A stretch of DNA of 64,000 nucleotides. Origin: Marivivens niveibacter. Lineage in GTDB: Bacteria; Pseudomonadota; Alphaproteobacteria; Rhodobacterales; Rhodobacteraceae. Made by a program: the position numbers and the translations under genes. Below are positions 53,313 to 63,918 of this stretch, one piece after another; position 1 is the stretch's first letter; every line of letters begins with the position of its first letter. Under the pieces are notes generated by a model that saw only the letters and a program-made list of their open reading frames with translations, was not told the DNA's origin and searched no databases. The stretch is taken from the NCBI RefSeq assembly GCF_002150005.2, contig NZ_MSPP01000004.1, positions 62,001 to 126,000 of the forward strand. Direction: 5' to 3'.

Positions 53313-54735
53313 GCGCCAGCGCCGCGTCAGCCGCTGCAGGCACAATGCCGAACAGGTTGATGATACCAACCAGCATGATCGCTGCCGATGCCATCATAAT
53401 GCCCCATGCAACTGGCGACATTTTGCTGTCCATTTTGTCGGAGTCTTCGCCAAAGAACATGTAGTAAACGACGCGCAGGTAGTAGAACGCACCGATAACC
53501 GACGCGATACCAGCGGCAACCGTCAGCCAGACCAGACCAGCGTCCAGTGCAGCGCGGAACACGCCCAGTTTACCAAAGAAACCAACGAACGGTGGAACAC
53601 CAGCAAGGCTGAAGAACAGCGCCAGCAGAGCGTAAGCTTTCAGCGGCTCGCGTTTCGACAGCATGCCCATCGAACGGATGTCGGTGACTGGCTTGCCGTC
53701 TTTTTCCATCGACAGGATGAACGCAAAGGTACCGATGTTCATGGTGACGTAGATTGCCATGTAGACCAGCATCGCTTCGACACCCAGAGCGGTGCCCGCT
53801 GCCAGACCCATCAGAGCAAAGCCCATGTGCGCGATCGACGAATAGGCCATCAGACGTTTGATGTTGGTCTGGCCAATAGCAGCGATTGCACCAACGAACA
53901 TCGACAGGATCGCCAGCAATGCGATGATCTGTGTCCAGTCCGAGGTGATGCCGCCGAACGCGTCGAATGCAACGCGCGCGAACAAACCCATCGCAGCAAC
54001 CTTTGGCGCGGTTGCAAACAGCGCGGTCACTGGGGTTGGCGAACCTTCATAAACGTCAGGCGTCCACATGTGGAAAGGCGCGGCCGATACTTTGAATGCG
54101 AAACCTGCGAACAGGAACACCAGACCGAACAGCAGACCGATCGAAATGTCGTGGCCAACAGCATCATAGATGCCCGAGAACAGCGTGGTGCCGGTGAAAC
54201 CGTAGACCAGTGATGCGCCATACAGCATCAGACCAGACGACAGTGCGCCCAGAACGAAATACTTCAGGCCTGCTTCGGTCGATTTCACGCTGTCACGGCG
54301 CAGCGATGCCACGACGTATAGCGCCAGCGATTGCAGTTCCAGACCCATGTACAGCGCCATCAGGTCGCCAGCCGAAACCATGACCATCATGCCGACAACG
54401 GCCAGCACGACCAGCATTGGATATTCGAAACGCAGCAGATCGCGGCGCGACAGGAACTCTTGGCTTAGAACCAGAACAGCTGCGGTCGACAGCAGGATGG
54501 TCACTTTGGCGAAACGGGCGAACCCGTCGTTGGTGAACATGCCGTCAAATGCTGTCGCGTCCGAACCGCTTAGGCCGATCCAAGCAGCCAGTACGACGAA
54601 CACCGCCGCAGTCACCCACATCAGCATCGGGGCCAGTTTATCTTTGCCGGTGTATACCGCGAACAGCAGGCCACCCATCGCATAGAGTGCGAGGATGATT
54701 TCCGGCAAGACGATTTGGATATCGTTCGAGATCAT
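53302..54735 (-). CDS. nuoN: NADH-quinone oxidoreductase subunit N
   Basis: A 477-residue antiporter-like membrane subunit of respiratory Complex I, with about 14 hydrophobic helices. Hallmarks: '[15 protein letters not shown]', '[21 protein letters not shown]' with the proton-path Lys nearby ('[11 protein letters not shown]'), and '[17 protein letters not shown]'. It pumps protons together with NuoL and NuoM in the membrane arm. It begins 12 bases after nuoM, is followed by birA, and is the last Nuo gene in the cluster. Confidence 0.96.
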   Translation of the reverse strand: MISNDIQIVLPEIILALYAMGGLLFAVYTGKDKLAPMLMWVTAAVFVVLAAWIGLSGSDATAFDGMFTNDGFARFAKVTILLSTAAVLVLSQEFLSRRDLLRFEYPMLVVLAVVGMMVMVSAGDLMALYMGLELQSLALYVVASLRRDSVKSTEAGLKYFVLGALSSGLMLYGASLVYGFTGTTLFSGIYDAVGHDISIGLLFGLVFLFAGFAFKVSAAPFHMWTPDVYEGSPTPVTALFATAPKVAAMGLFARVAFDAFGGITSDWTQIIALLAILSMFVGAIAAIGQTNIKRLMAYSSIAHMGFALMGLAAGTALGVEAMLVYMAIYVTMNIGTFAFILSMEKDGKPVTDIRSMGMLSKREPLKAYALLALFFSLAGVPPFVGFFGKLGVFRAALDAGLVWLTVAAGIASVIGAFYYLRVVYYMFFGEDSDKMDSKMSPVAWGIMMASAAIMLVGIINLFGIVPAAADAALALVN

Positions 54736-54747
54736 TAATCCGGCTCC

Positions 54748-56301
54748 TTAGTGTGCGGCAGCAGGTGCTGCGACAGCGACGGTCAGGTCGCTTGCGTCAA
54801 CAGCGGTGTGGTAGTTTTCGACCAGCGCGGAAACGCTAGGCCCAATGATGTCGGTCACGACCGATGGGTAGATACCCAACAGCAGGGTCATGAATACCAG
54901 AGGTGCAAAGATCATCTTTTCGCGGCTGGTCATGTCGGTGATCGACTTCAGGCTTTCCTTGATCAGTTCGCCCATGACAACGCGGCGGTACAGCCACAGC
55001 GCATAAGCCGCCGAGAAGATAACGCCCAGAGCCGCAACAGCAGCAACCCAAGTGTTGACTTTGAACACGCCCATCAGGGTCAGGAATTCACCAACAAAGC
55101 CCGAGGTGCCAGGCAGACCAACGTTCGCCATCGTGAAGAACATAAAGATCAGCGCGTAACCCGGCATACGGTTCACCAGACCGCCATAAGCGTCGATGTC
55201 ACGTGTGTGCATACGGTCGTAGATCACGCCAACGCAAAGGAACAATGCGCCAGAGATGAAGCCGTGCGAAATCATCTGGAAGATCGCACCGTCGATACCT
55301 TGCTGGTTCGCAGCAAAGATACCCATGGTAACGTAGCCCATGTGAGCAACCGACGAATAAGCGATCAGCTTTTTCATGTCTTCTTGGACCAGCGCGACCA
55401 ACGATGTGTAGACGATCGCGATTGCGGACATCCACAGAACCAGATCGGTCAGAACCGCGGTGCCAACAGGGAACATCGGCAGCGAGAAACGCAAGAAGCC
55501 GTAGCCGCCCATTTTCAGCAGAATTGCAGCCAGAACAACCGAACCAGCGGTCGGCGCCTGAACGTGCGCGTCAGGCAACCAAGTGTGGACAGGCCACATT
55601 GGCATTTTCACTGCGAACGACCCAAAGAACGCCAGGAACAGCATGGTCTGCAAACCGCCAACCACTGTGATCCCCAGAACCGAGAACGACGAAGTCGAGA
55701 AGGTGTGGGTCATCAGGGTTGGAATATCGGTGGTGCCAGCGTCTGCATACATCAGAACCATGGCGACCAGCATCAGGACCGAACCCAAGAAGGTATAGAG
55801 GAAGAATTTGAACGACGCGTAGATGCGGTTCTTACCCCCCCAGATACCAATGATCAGGAACATCGGGATCAGGCCTGCTTCGAAGAAGATGTAGAACAGA
55901 ACCAGATCCAGTGCCATGAACACGCCCAGCATCAGCGTTTCCAGCATCAGGAACGCGATCATGTATTCTTTGGTGCGGACTTTGACATCCCATGCCGACC
56001 AGATCACCAGCGGCATCAGGAATGTGGTCAGCATCACGAATAGGATCGAAATACCGTCGACGCCCATTTTGTAGTGCAGACCAAACAGCCATTCAGCGTC
56101 TTCGACGAACTGCATGTCTGTGTTTGATGCATCAAAGCCGAACAGGATGAACAGCGATACAAAGAAGGTTGCGACGGTGGCGATAATTGCCACCCATTTC
56201 GCGTTGCGCTGTGCACCTTCGTCATTTCCGCGCAGGAAAACAGCCAGAATGATAGCCGCAAGCGCAGGAATAAAGGTTACGATGGAAAGAAGGTTATCCA
56301 T
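54748..56301 (-). CDS. nuoM: NADH-quinone oxidoreductase subunit M
   Basis: A 517-residue antiporter-like subunit of Complex I. Signatures: '[22 protein letters not shown]' with the conserved Glu of the proton channel, '[21 protein letters not shown]' and '[18 protein letters not shown]'. The C-terminus is Ala-rich. Its ATG overlaps the nuoL stop by one base (TAATG), so the two are coupled. Confidence 0.97.
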   Translation of the reverse strand: MDNLLSIVTFIPALAAIILAVFLRGNDEGAQRNAKWVAIIATVATFFVSLFILFGFDASNTDMQFVEDAEWLFGLHYKMGVDGISILFVMLTTFLMPLVIWSAWDVKVRTKEYMIAFLMLETLMLGVFMALDLVLFYIFFEAGLIPMFLIIGIWGGKNRIYASFKFFLYTFLGSVLMLVAMVLMYADAGTTDIPTLMTHTFSTSSFSVLGITVVGGLQTMLFLAFFGSFAVKMPMWPVHTWLPDAHVQAPTAGSVVLAAILLKMGGYGFLRFSLPMFPVGTAVLTDLVLWMSAIAIVYTSLVALVQEDMKKLIAYSSVAHMGYVTMGIFAANQQGIDGAIFQMISHGFISGALFLCVGVIYDRMHTRDIDAYGGLVNRMPGYALIFMFFTMANVGLPGTSGFVGEFLTLMGVFKVNTWVAAVAALGVIFSAAYALWLYRRVVMGELIKESLKSITDMTSREKMIFAPLVFMTLLLGIYPSVVTDIIGPSVSALVENYHTAVDASDLTVAVAAPAAAH

Positions 56302-58421
56302 TAGTGCGATCCCCCGGTGAGCGTGACCCAGGTTAGGATGCCTACGATGCCCAGAACCATCGCGAAGGCGTAAGTAAAGACGTAGCCGGACTGGGCGCGG
56401 CCTGCGAGTTTGGTCAGGAAGGGTACAACACCCAGTGCCAGACCGTTGATCCCGCCATCGATTGTGTTTTCGTCACCGCGTTTCCAAAGGAAACGACCAA
56501 TGGCCAGCGACGGACGGACGAAAATAGCGTCATAGAGTTCGTCAAAGTACCATTTGTTCAGCAGGAAGTTGTACAGCGGGCGCTGGTTCTCGGCCAGCTT
56601 GGCAGGGAACGCAGGGTTGCGGATGTACATGTACCATGCGGTGATGAAACCGATCAGCATTGCGATGAACGGGCTTGCCTTGACCCAAGCAGGGCTGTGG
56701 TGCGCGTCGTCCAAGATCTGTTCGGATTCTGCGGACATATAAATGGCACCGATTTCAGCTGCGTGATCGTCTGCCACAATGTGGCCTTCGTCTGCGGCAA
56801 CAGCGTGGTCATCCATCGCAGCAACGTCGCCATGATCATCAGCCGCGCCGTGACCGTCAGCTTCTGCATGGCCATCAACCGATGCTTCGACGTGATGAGG
56901 CATGCCAAAGAAGTCGACCATTTTGTCGTGATCGCCAAAGAATGGTTTGTACCAGATCATACCGGCGAAAATCGCACCCAGAGCCAGGACACCCAAAGGT
57001 AGTGTCATGACCAGCGGGCTTTCGTGTGCGTGTTCGTGTGCGTGGTGATCACCGCGTTCCTCACCAAAGAAGGTCAGGAAAATCAGGCGCCACGAATAGA
57101 ACGACGTGAACAGAGCCGCGATAACCAGCGCCCAGAAGGCAAAGCCATTACCAGATGCGAATGCGGATTCGATGATCGCGTCTTTGGACAAGAAGCCAGC
57201 GAAACCAAAGTAGGTCAGCGGAATACCAACGCCTGTGATCGCCAACGTACCGATGATCATCGCCCAGAATGTCAGAGGGATCTTCTTACGCAGACCGCCA
57301 TAGTTACGCATGTCTTGTTCGTGGTGCATCGCGTGGATTACGGAACCCGCGCCCAAGAACAACATCGCCTTAAAGAAAGCGTGCGTGAACAGGTGGAACA
57401 TCGCTGCGCCGTAGACGCCTGCACCAGCAGCAACGAACATATAGCCCAGCTGCGAACAGGTCGAATACGCGATCACGCGTTTGATGTCGTTCTGTACCAG
57501 ACCAACGGTCGCCGCAAAGAATGCAGTCGCTGCGCCCAAGTACATGATGAAGTTTTTGGTTTCTGGCGCGTATTCGAACAGCGGCGACATACGGCAGACC
57601 AGGAAAACACCCGCGGTAACCATGGTCGCGGCGTGGATCAGAGCCGACACAGGTGTCGGGCCTTCCATCGCGTCAGGCAGCCATGTGTGCAGGATCAACT
57701 GTGCCGATTTACCCATAGCACCGACAAACAACAGGAATGCCAGCAAATTCGCCGCGTTCCATTCCGTCCATAGGAAATGCAGTTGGGTCTCAGCCAGATG
57801 CGATGCTTCGCCAAAGATCACGTCGAACTGGATGCTGTCGGTCAGCATGAACAGACCAAAGATACCCAGTGCGAAACCAAAGTCACCAACACGGTTCACA
57901 ACGAATGCTTTCATCGCAGCCGCGTTCGCCGAAGGTTTTTTGTAGTAGAAACCGATCAGTAGGTAAGATGCGACACCTACGCCTTCCCAGCCAAAGAACA
58001 TTTGAACCAGGTTGTCCGAGGTCACCAGCATCAACATCGCAAAAGTGAAGAACGACAGGTACGCAAAGAAACGTGCGCGGTAGCTTTCTTTTTCGGTCCA
58101 GTTTTCGTCATGTGCCATGTAGCCCATCGAATACAGGTGAACCAAAGCCGAAACCGAGGTCACTACGATCAGCATGATCGCGGTCAGACGGTCCAGACGG
58201 ATACCCCACTGGGTTTCCAGAACGCCCGATTCAATCCAGTCCAGCAACGGAATGTATTGTGTGTGGCCGTCAAAGCTAAGGAATGTAATCCAGCTGAACA
58301 GCGCACAAACGAACAGGATGCCGGTGGTCAACCATTGCGCGGTTTTTTCACCGATCAGGCGCCAGCCAAAGCCGCCAATGATCGCGCCGACAAGCGGCGC
58401 AAGGAGGATGAACTTAACCAT
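56301..58421 (-). CDS. nuoL: NADH-quinone oxidoreductase subunit L, with His/Asp-rich insert
   Basis: A 706-residue Complex I subunit that carries the long lateral helix. Key sequences: '[22 protein letters not shown]', '[19 protein letters not shown]' (channel Lys), '[20 protein letters not shown]' and '[20 protein letters not shown]'. It is much longer than E. coli NuoL (613 aa). Much of the excess is a hydrophilic insert at about residues 505-577, rich in His, Asp, Ala and Gly ('[16 protein letters not shown]'), plus an earlier His-rich loop '[13 protein letters not shown]' at about 455-467. The insert is near the end of the TM bundle before the lateral helix, so it is likely to face the periplasm or cytoplasm as a flexible loop. 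Confidence 0.96.
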   Translation of the reverse strand: MVKFILLAPLVGAIIGGFGWRLIGEKTAQWLTTGILFVCALFSWITFLSFDGHTQYIPLLDWIESGVLETQWGIRLDRLTAIMLIVVTSVSALVHLYSMGYMAHDENWTEKESYRARFFAYLSFFTFAMLMLVTSDNLVQMFFGWEGVGVASYLLIGFYYKKPSANAAAMKAFVVNRVGDFGFALGIFGLFMLTDSIQFDVIFGEASHLAETQLHFLWTEWNAANLLAFLLFVGAMGKSAQLILHTWLPDAMEGPTPVSALIHAATMVTAGVFLVCRMSPLFEYAPETKNFIMYLGAATAFFAATVGLVQNDIKRVIAYSTCSQLGYMFVAAGAGVYGAAMFHLFTHAFFKAMLFLGAGSVIHAMHHEQDMRNYGGLRKKIPLTFWAMIIGTLAITGVGIPLTYFGFAGFLSKDAIIESAFASGNGFAFWALVIAALFTSFYSWRLIFLTFFGEERGDHHAHEHAHESPLVMTLPLGVLALGAIFAGMIWYKPFFGDHDKMVDFFGMPHHVEASVDGHAEADGHGAADDHGDVAAMDDHAVAADEGHIVADDHAAEIGAIYMSAESEQILDDAHHSPAWVKASPFIAMLIGFITAWYMYIRNPAFPAKLAENQRPLYNFLLNKWYFDELYDAIFVRPSLAIGRFLWKRGDENTIDGGINGLALGVVPFLTKLAGRAQSGYVFTYAFAMVLGIVGILTWVTLTGGSH
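56700..56905 (-). other. Low-complexity His/Asp-rich segment of NuoL
   Basis: The coding region of NuoL residues about 505-577 is dominated by GCA/GCG/GAC/CAT codons. It produces repeated (D/G)HA and DD-H motifs such as '[11 protein letters not shown]' and '[11 protein letters not shown]', suggesting metal binding or a charged spacer. Confidence 0.7.
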
Positions 58422-58427
58422 GTCGGA

Positions 58428-58733
58428 TTAGCCTTTCATCACGTTGACGTCTTCAACGTCGATGGTACCGCGGTTGCGGAAGAAACATACGAGGATCGCC
58501 AGACCGATCGCCGCCTCTGCTGCTGCCACCGTCAGGACGAACAGGGTGAACACCTGACCGACCATGTCGTTCAGGAACGACGAGAAAGCGACGAAGTTGA
58601 TGTTCACCGACAGCAAGATCAGTTCGATCGACATCAGCAGGATGATGATGTTCTTGCGGTTCAGGAACAGCCCGAAGATTCCGATGACGAACAGCGCTGC
58701 CGCCACCACGAGATAATGTTCAATTCCGATCAT
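58428..58733 (-). CDS. nuoK: NADH-quinone oxidoreductase subunit K
   Basis: A 101-residue Complex I subunit (ND4L) with three transmembrane helices. '[34 protein letters not shown]' contains the two conserved Glu of the proton path (MSIELIL), and '[13 protein letters not shown]' the second Glu. It sits between nuoJ and nuoL. Only 6 bases separate it from nuoL. Confidence 0.96.
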   Translation of the reverse strand: MIGIEHYLVVAAALFVIGIFGLFLNRKNIIILLMSIELILLSVNINFVAFSSFLNDMVGQVFTLFVLTVAAAEAAIGLAILVCFFRNRGTIDVEDVNVMKG

Positions 58734-58773
58734 GTGTTCCGTCCCTCGCTATATTCTTTTGCGAATAGTGGCA

Positions 58774-59382
58774 TTACAGACCCTGCCCCGGTTTAACGTC
58801 CTTAAGCTCCATTGCTTTGGCCGGATCGCGGTACATCTGTGCCAGAATGTCCTGGCGTTTGATGTTCTGGCGATGGCGAAGGGTCAGAACGATGGCACCA
58901 ACCATCGCGACCAACAGAACCAGACCAGCCAATTGGAAGAGCATGATATATTTGTCGTAGATCAGATAACCCAGACCTTGTGTGTTGTGGATGCCGCCTT
59001 CGACTGGTGCGGCCAGACGGGCATCAACACCGTCCGAGAAGTTCCAAGCGCCATAAGCCATTGCCAATTGCAGCAGCAGAACCACACCGATCAGCAAGGC
59101 CAGCGGCATGTAGCGCGACATTTCCGCCTTAAGCTCGGCGAAATCGATGTCCAGCATCATAACAACGAACAGGAACAACACCGCGACCGCGCCGACGTAG
59201 ACGATGATCAGCAGCATCGCGATGAATTCTGCGCCCAGCAGAACGAACAGGCCAGCCGACGACAGGAACGCCAAGATCAGCCAGAGTACAGAGTGTACCG
59301 GGTTGCGCCCGATTACGGTGAATAGACCACCCGCTACGGTCGTCAGTGCAAAGCAATAAAAGGCGATATCTGCTACACTCAT
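58774..59382 (-). CDS. nuoJ: NADH-quinone oxidoreductase subunit J
   Basis: A 202-residue five-helix Complex I subunit (ND6). '[52 protein letters not shown]' includes the pi-bulge helix with the conserved Tyr/Gly of the quinone-to-proton coupling region; the C-terminus is hydrophilic. The start overlaps the carboxymuconolactone-family gene by 4 bases (ATGA). nuoK follows after 40 bases. Confidence 0.95.
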   Translation of the reverse strand: MSVADIAFYCFALTTVAGGLFTVIGRNPVHSVLWLILAFLSSAGLFVLLGAEFIAMLLIIVYVGAVAVLFLFVVMMLDIDFAELKAEMSRYMPLALLIGVVLLLQLAMAYGAWNFSDGVDARLAAPVEGGIHNTQGLGYLIYDKYIMLFQLAGLVLLVAMVGAIVLTLRHRQNIKRQDILAQMYRDPAKAMELKDVKPGQGL

Positions 59383-59792
59383 ACGTCGCTGTCCTTGTTG
59401 CTGTCCTCTTCCATAACCTCGTTTGCTAGGGTCATGGCTTTGGTCATTGCTGGGACGCCTCCGAACATTGCCGCTTGGGCGATGGTCTCGGCGACCTCTT
59501 GTTTCGTTGCCCCGGCTTCGCGTGCGTGGCGAACCGTTAGGCGGATCTGTGTTTCCGCCTGCGCGCCCATGATAGTCAAACCAGTCAGGGTCAGTAGCAG
59601 GCGGGTTTTGGCATCCAGACCTTCAGGATTAAAGGTCTTGCCCATTGTCGCTTCCATCATGTCGGCCGACAGGGTCGGCCACATGCCTTCGAACCCTTTG
59701 GGCATGAACGATTCCAGCGCAGGATTCATGGATTTGGCCCATTCCTGTCCGGCACGCATCATAGCGTCAAAAGGGTTCTTCGGATCGGTCAT
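59379..59792 (-). CDS. Carboxymuconolactone decarboxylase (CMD/AhpD-like) family protein inside the nuo operon
   Basis: A 137-residue all-alpha protein with the CMD core '[56 protein letters not shown]'. The CxxC pair of AhpD peroxidases is absent, so peroxidase activity is unlikely. The N-terminal part (about 1-45, '[17 protein letters not shown]') resembles a phasin-type helix. It is coupled by 4-base ATGA overlaps to nuoI upstream and nuoJ downstream, so it is made stoichiometrically with Complex I subunits. It may be an assembly or stability factor, but no such role is proven. Confidence 0.82.
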   Translation of the reverse strand: MTDPKNPFDAMMRAGQEWAKSMNPALESFMPKGFEGMWPTLSADMMEATMGKTFNPEGLDAKTRLLLTLTGLTIMGAQAETQIRLTVRHAREAGATKQEVAETIAQAAMFGGVPAMTKAMTLANEVMEEDSNKDSDV

Positions 59793-60283
59793 CGGTATGG
59801 TGCGTCCAGTTCAAGGTTACGCGCGATTTCAGCTTCCCAACGTTCGCCGTTCGAAAGCAGCTTTTCTTTGTTGTAGAAAAGCTCTTCGCGGGTTTCGGTC
59901 GAGAATTCGAAATTCGGCCCCTCGACAATCGCGTCTACTGGGCAGGCTTCTTGGCAGAAACCGCAGTAGATGCATTTGGTCATGTCGATGTCGTAACGCG
60001 TGGTGCGGCGCGAACCGTCCTCGCGTGGCTCTGCGTCGATGGTGATCGCCTGTGCAGGGCAGATCGCCTCGCACAGTTTACACGCGATGCAACGCTCTTC
60101 GCCGTTTGGATACCTACGCAGGGCGTGTTCACCACGGAAACGTGGGGACAGTGGGCCCTTTTCGTGCGGGTAGTTCAGCGTTGCTTTGGGCGCGAAGAAG
60201 TATTTCAGACCCAGCTGGAAACCTTTGATAAAGTCAGCCAGCAGGAAATATTTCGCGGCGCGGCCGTAATCGATCTGCGTCAT
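59789..60283 (-). CDS. nuoI: NADH-quinone oxidoreductase subunit I
   Basis: A 164-residue Complex I subunit carrying clusters N6a and N6b. Two ferredoxin motifs are intact: '[15 protein letters not shown]' and '[15 protein letters not shown]', each followed by the matching distal Cys-Pro. It passes electrons from NuoG to NuoB and quinone. The gene is 2 bases after nuoH and overlaps the CMD gene. Length is the alphaproteobacterial/mitochondrial type. Confidence 0.97.
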   Translation of the reverse strand: MTQIDYGRAAKYFLLADFIKGFQLGLKYFFAPKATLNYPHEKGPLSPRFRGEHALRRYPNGEERCIACKLCEAICPAQAITIDAEPREDGSRRTTRYDIDMTKCIYCGFCQEACPVDAIVEGPNFEFSTETREELFYNKEKLLSNGERWEAEIARNLELDAPYR

Positions 60284-60285
60284 GA

Positions 60286-61323
60286 TCAGCCTCCAATTAC
60301 CCAGCGAGCCCAGAAGCCGCCAAGCACTTCGAATTTAGCAAGGAACGATACCAATACGACCCAAGCCAGCGACAGTGGCAGGAAGACTTTCCAACCCAGA
60401 CGCATCAGTTGGTCATAGCGGTAACGAGGGGTGATTGCTTTGACCATCGCGAAGATGAAGAAGCAGAACACCATTTTGATGAACATCCAGAAGAAACCAT
60501 CCGGCAGGAATTCAACTGGCGACAGCCAACCGCCTAAGAACAGCAGCGATACCAGCGCGCACATCAGAACGACTGCGGTCAGTTCGCCGATCATAAACAA
60601 CAGGAACGGTGTGGACGAATATTCAACCTGATAACCAGCAACCAGTTCGGATTCAGCTTCGGGCAAATCGAACGGAGGACGGTTGGTTTCAGCCAAGGCC
60701 GAGATGAAGAACAAGAACAACATCGGGAAGTGCGGCAGGAAATACCACGACAGGATGCCGTGACCATTTTGCGCAGCGACAATGTCACCAAAGTTCATCG
60801 AACCGGTCGAGATGATCACACCGATGATGATCAGACCGATAGATACTTCATACGAAATCATCTGAGCCGCCGAACGCAACGACCCAAGGAACGGGTATTT
60901 GGAGTTGGAAGCCCAACCGCCCATGATCACGCCGTATACTTCAAGCGAGGAGATCGCGAAGACATACAGGATGGCCACGTTGATGTCTGCCAGAACCCAG
61001 CCATCGTTGAACGGGATTACCGCCCAAGCGATCACAGCCATGATGAACGAAATCATCGGCGCCAGGAAAAACACGAATTTATCAGCACCGGCAGGTACAA
61101 CGACCTCTTTTACGATGTATTTGATAAAGTCAGCAAAGGATTGCAGCAGGCCAAAAGCACCAACGATGTTTGGACCTTTGCGCATCTGGACCGCAGCCCA
61201 GACTTTGCGGTCAGCGTACATCAGAAATGCCAGTGCGACCAAAAGCGGAACCAGAACCAAAAGGCACTGCCCCAGCGTCAGCAGCAAGATCCCTAGGTTG
61301 GTTGTGGTGAAGAATTCAACCAT
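60286..61323 (-). CDS. nuoH: NADH-quinone oxidoreductase subunit H
   Basis: A 345-residue eight-helix Complex I subunit (ND1) at the quinone chamber. Diagnostic phrases: '[37 protein letters not shown]', '[13 protein letters not shown]' and '[27 protein letters not shown]', all with the conserved charged residues of the E-channel. The preceding lipoprotein gene ends 10 bases upstream and nuoI follows by 2 bases. Confidence 0.97.
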   Translation of the reverse strand: MVEFFTTTNLGILLLTLGQCLLVLVPLLVALAFLMYADRKVWAAVQMRKGPNIVGAFGLLQSFADFIKYIVKEVVVPAGADKFVFFLAPMISFIMAVIAWAVIPFNDGWVLADINVAILYVFAISSLEVYGVIMGGWASNSKYPFLGSLRSAAQMISYEVSIGLIIIGVIISTGSMNFGDIVAAQNGHGILSWYFLPHFPMLFLFFISALAETNRPPFDLPEAESELVAGYQVEYSSTPFLLFMIGELTAVVLMCALVSLLFLGGWLSPVEFLPDGFFWMFIKMVFCFFIFAMVKAITPRYRYDQLMRLGWKVFLPLSLAWVVLVSFLAKFEVLGGFWARWVIGG

Positions 61324-61333
61324 ATTCGTTCCC

Positions 61334-61720
61334 TCAAACCGTCGGTATGCCAGATACGCCGCAATCGGCGACCGTGACTTCGGCGTCTATTGTTCTTAGC
61401 CCACGCGGCAGCGCAGGCGAGATTGTGTAAACAGCATCCGCAGTCCAAACACCACCATTCTGGTCGGTCAGTGTGCGAATGTGCCTCGCGAACCCGTATC
61501 CACGGATCAGCGCGTATTGTGCTGCGGCGCATCGGGCGTAACGTTCAACGTCCTCTGCACTGCTGGCCCCTGTCATCGCGACCTTGAATCCAACAAGGTC
61601 ACCATCCAACAGCCGTGTTTCGACCCCTAGGTATTCGGGGTTGCCCCCTGCCCCTGTTGTGGTCGGGGATGCCATGCACCCCGAAAGAGCCACCGCCAAG
61701 ATAATGACGAAGGCTCTCAT
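61334..61720 (-). CDS. Small lipoprotein inside the nuo operon, unknown (128 aa)
   Basis: A 128-residue protein. A signal sequence ends at the lipobox ALSGC (Cys15), so it is predicted to be lipidated. The mature part contains '[70 protein letters not shown]', with two further Cys ('YARCAAAQ' and 'VADCGVSG'). No known domain was recognised, although the C-terminal part resembles small uncharacterised lipoproteins of the Roseobacter group. It sits 5 bases from nuoG and 10 from nuoH, so it is transcribed with Complex I. Role unknown. Confidence 0.75.
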   Translation of the reverse strand: MRAFVIILAVALSGCMASPTTTGAGGNPEYLGVETRLLDGDLVGFKVAMTGASSAEDVERYARCAAAQYALIRGYGFARHIRTLTDQNGGVWTADAVYTISPALPRGLRTIDAEVTVADCGVSGIPTV

Positions 61721-61725
61721 GGTTC

Positions 61726-63747
61726 TTACTCTGCCGCGACCTTGTTCGATTCGGCGCGTGCTTTGGCGTTAGCGGATAGTTCCGCCATCAAAGCCGAAGC
61801 GCGAGCGATCGGGTTGGTCAGGTAGAAATCGCGGAACGCAGGACGGAACGTCGCGTTGCCCATTTTTTCTGCCGGCAGCGGGGTCCATTCGTTCGATGGA
61901 ACCTCGTCGATCTGTGCCAGATGCGGAACAGCTGCAACCAGTGCCTGACGCAGTTGGGCAAGGCTATCCCATGGCAGCGCGTTACCCAGTTCAGCCGACA
62001 GTGCACGCTGAACGGCCCAGTTTTCTTTCGCGTCACCTGGTGCGAATGCCGCACGCATCGCCAACTGAGGGCGACCTTCGGTGTTTACGAACAGACCGTT
62101 TTCTTCGGTGTAGGCTGCCGATGGCAGGATCACGTCAGCGCGCATTGCACCGCGGTCACCGTGCGAACCTTGGTAGATCACGAATGGGCCTTCGCCGATT
62201 TCGACTTCGTCCGCGCCTAGGTTATAGATGACCTCTGCGCCGTTGGTTGCTGCCTCTACCCCGCCTTCGGTGACTGCGTTTACGTCCAATGCGCCAACGC
62301 GGCCGGCTGCGGTGTGCAGAACCATGAATTTCGAATTCGAGTTTTCAGCCAATTGCATCGCGTGGCCCAGAACAGCCAGACCGTCAGCTTCGTTCAGCGC
62401 GCCCTGACCGATGATCACAACGGTTTTCAGGTCTTTCGCTTCGCCAATGGTTTTCGACGACAGTTCAGCCAGTGCCGCGCGGTCGGTGCCAACGTGTGCA
62501 TAGTCGTATGTCAGATCAGCAGCTTCGCCGACCAGACCAACAGTCGCGCCGCGCAGCCAAGCTTTGCGGATACGAGCGTTCAGAACTGGCGCTTCGATGC
62601 GTGGGTTCGAACCGATGATTTGGATCATGTCCGCATCATCCAGATCTTCGATCGACGCGGTGCCAACATATGCCGAACGGTTGTCAGCTGGCAGACGCGA
62701 TTTGTCGGTACGGCATTCAACGTTGCCGCCCAGACCTTCGATCAACTGTTTCAGGCTGAATGCCGATTCTACGTTGACCAAATCACCGATCAGACCAGCG
62801 ACTTTTTTGCCTTTCATCGCTGCGGCAGCCGCGCTTAGCGCCTCGCCCCACGATGCTTTACGCAGTTTACCGTTTTCACGGATGTATGGAGTGTCCAGAC
62901 GCTGGCGGCTTAGGCCGTCCCAAACGTAACGGGATTTATCGGAAATCCACTCTTCGTTCACGCCGTCGTGGTTGCGCGGCAGGATACGCATAACCTTGCG
63001 GCCTTTGGTGTCCACGCGGATGTTCGAACCCAGCGCGTCCATGACGTCGATGGTTTCGGTCTTGGTCAGTTCCCAAGGACGCGCAGTGAACGAGTAAGGT
63101 TTCGAAACCAGCGCACCAACTGGGCACAGGTCAACGATGTTACCTTGCAGGTTCGAATCAAGCGTTTCGTTCAGGTAGCTTGTGATCTCTGCATCTTCAC
63201 CGCGGCCCGTTTGACCCATCTGAGTGATACCGGCGACTTCGGTGGTGAAACGAACACAGCGCGTGCAGCTAATGCAGCGGGTCATGTGGGTTTCAACCAA
63301 CGGTCCTAGGTCCAGATCGTCTACAGCGCGCTTTGGTTCACGGAAACGGCTGAAGTCGACGCCATAGGCCATCGCTTGGTCTTGCAAGTCACATTCACCG
63401 CCCTGGTCGCAAATTGGGCAATCCAGCGGGTGGTTGATCAGCATGAATTCCATCACGCCTTCGCGTGCTTTTTTGACCATAGGCGAAGTGGTCTTTACGA
63501 CAGGCGCCTGACCTTCTGGGCCAGGGCGAAGGTCTTTGACCTGCATCGCACAGGATGCGGCTGGCTTGGGCGGGCCACCTACGACTTCGACCAGACACAT
63601 ACGGCAGTTGCCTGCGATGGACAGTCGTTCGTGGTAACAGAAGCGAGGCACCTCGATTCCGGCTTCTTCACAAGCCTGAATCAGCGTCATGGCGCCGGGT
63701 ACTTCCAGTTCAATCCCGTCGATGATGATTTTCTTAAGATCGGACAT
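61726..63747 (-). CDS. nuoG: NADH-quinone oxidoreductase subunit G
   Basis: A 673-residue iron-sulfur subunit of Complex I, of the mitochondrial 75-kDa type. Ligands: a [2Fe-2S] set in '[22 protein letters not shown]' with a later 'ASCAMQ', the HxxxCxxC of N5 ('[17 protein letters not shown]') and '[16 protein letters not shown]' with 'LCPVGAL' (N4). The C-terminal half is a molybdopterin-oxidoreductase-like fold without cofactor. ATG at 63747 follows AAAAGG; a frame from 63876 is rejected. It heads the part of the operon seen here, and nuoA-F presumably lie just outside the window. Confidence 0.96.
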   Translation of the reverse strand: MSDLKKIIIDGIELEVPGAMTLIQACEEAGIEVPRFCYHERLSIAGNCRMCLVEVVGGPPKPAASCAMQVKDLRPGPEGQAPVVKTTSPMVKKAREGVMEFMLINHPLDCPICDQGGECDLQDQAMAYGVDFSRFREPKRAVDDLDLGPLVETHMTRCISCTRCVRFTTEVAGITQMGQTGRGEDAEITSYLNETLDSNLQGNIVDLCPVGALVSKPYSFTARPWELTKTETIDVMDALGSNIRVDTKGRKVMRILPRNHDGVNEEWISDKSRYVWDGLSRQRLDTPYIRENGKLRKASWGEALSAAAAAMKGKKVAGLIGDLVNVESAFSLKQLIEGLGGNVECRTDKSRLPADNRSAYVGTASIEDLDDADMIQIIGSNPRIEAPVLNARIRKAWLRGATVGLVGEAADLTYDYAHVGTDRAALAELSSKTIGEAKDLKTVVIIGQGALNEADGLAVLGHAMQLAENSNSKFMVLHTAAGRVGALDVNAVTEGGVEAATNGAEVIYNLGADEVEIGEGPFVIYQGSHGDRGAMRADVILPSAAYTEENGLFVNTEGRPQLAMRAAFAPGDAKENWAVQRALSAELGNALPWDSLAQLRQALVAAVPHLAQIDEVPSNEWTPLPAEKMGNATFRPAFRDFYLTNPIARASALMAELSANAKARAESNKVAAE

Positions 63748-63883
63748 GGCCAGCCTTTTGGTTCTTGTCGCAACGACGTTTCGTTCCACGCAGATATAGC
63801 ACGCAGTTACGTATAGTCGCGGGCGTTCTAACGCGGCTTTTCGTTTGATACCAGCGCGAACGACACCAAAAGTCACGGATTTT

Positions 63884-63900
63884 TCAGGTTTTAAACCTGA
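63884..63900. promoter_or_regulatory. 17-bp palindrome TCAGGTTT-T-AAACCTGA
   Basis: A perfect inverted repeat in the gap between nuoG and the next upstream gene. It is not followed by a clear T-run on either strand. It could be a weak terminator of the upstream transcript or an operator in front of nuoG. Confidence 0.45.
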
Positions 63901-63918
63901 CAGTTTTTGTCAAAAATA

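Noticed and set aside
52810-54213. 467-residue plus-strand ORF across birA and nuoN
   Set aside because: It is a shadow of the nuoN/birA minus-strand codons, with Arg/His/Gln-rich composition and no domain.
54751-56043. 430-residue plus-strand ORF inside nuoM
   Set aside because: Antisense shadow with nearly only Arg, His, Gln and Asp residues. NuoM is clearly the real gene.
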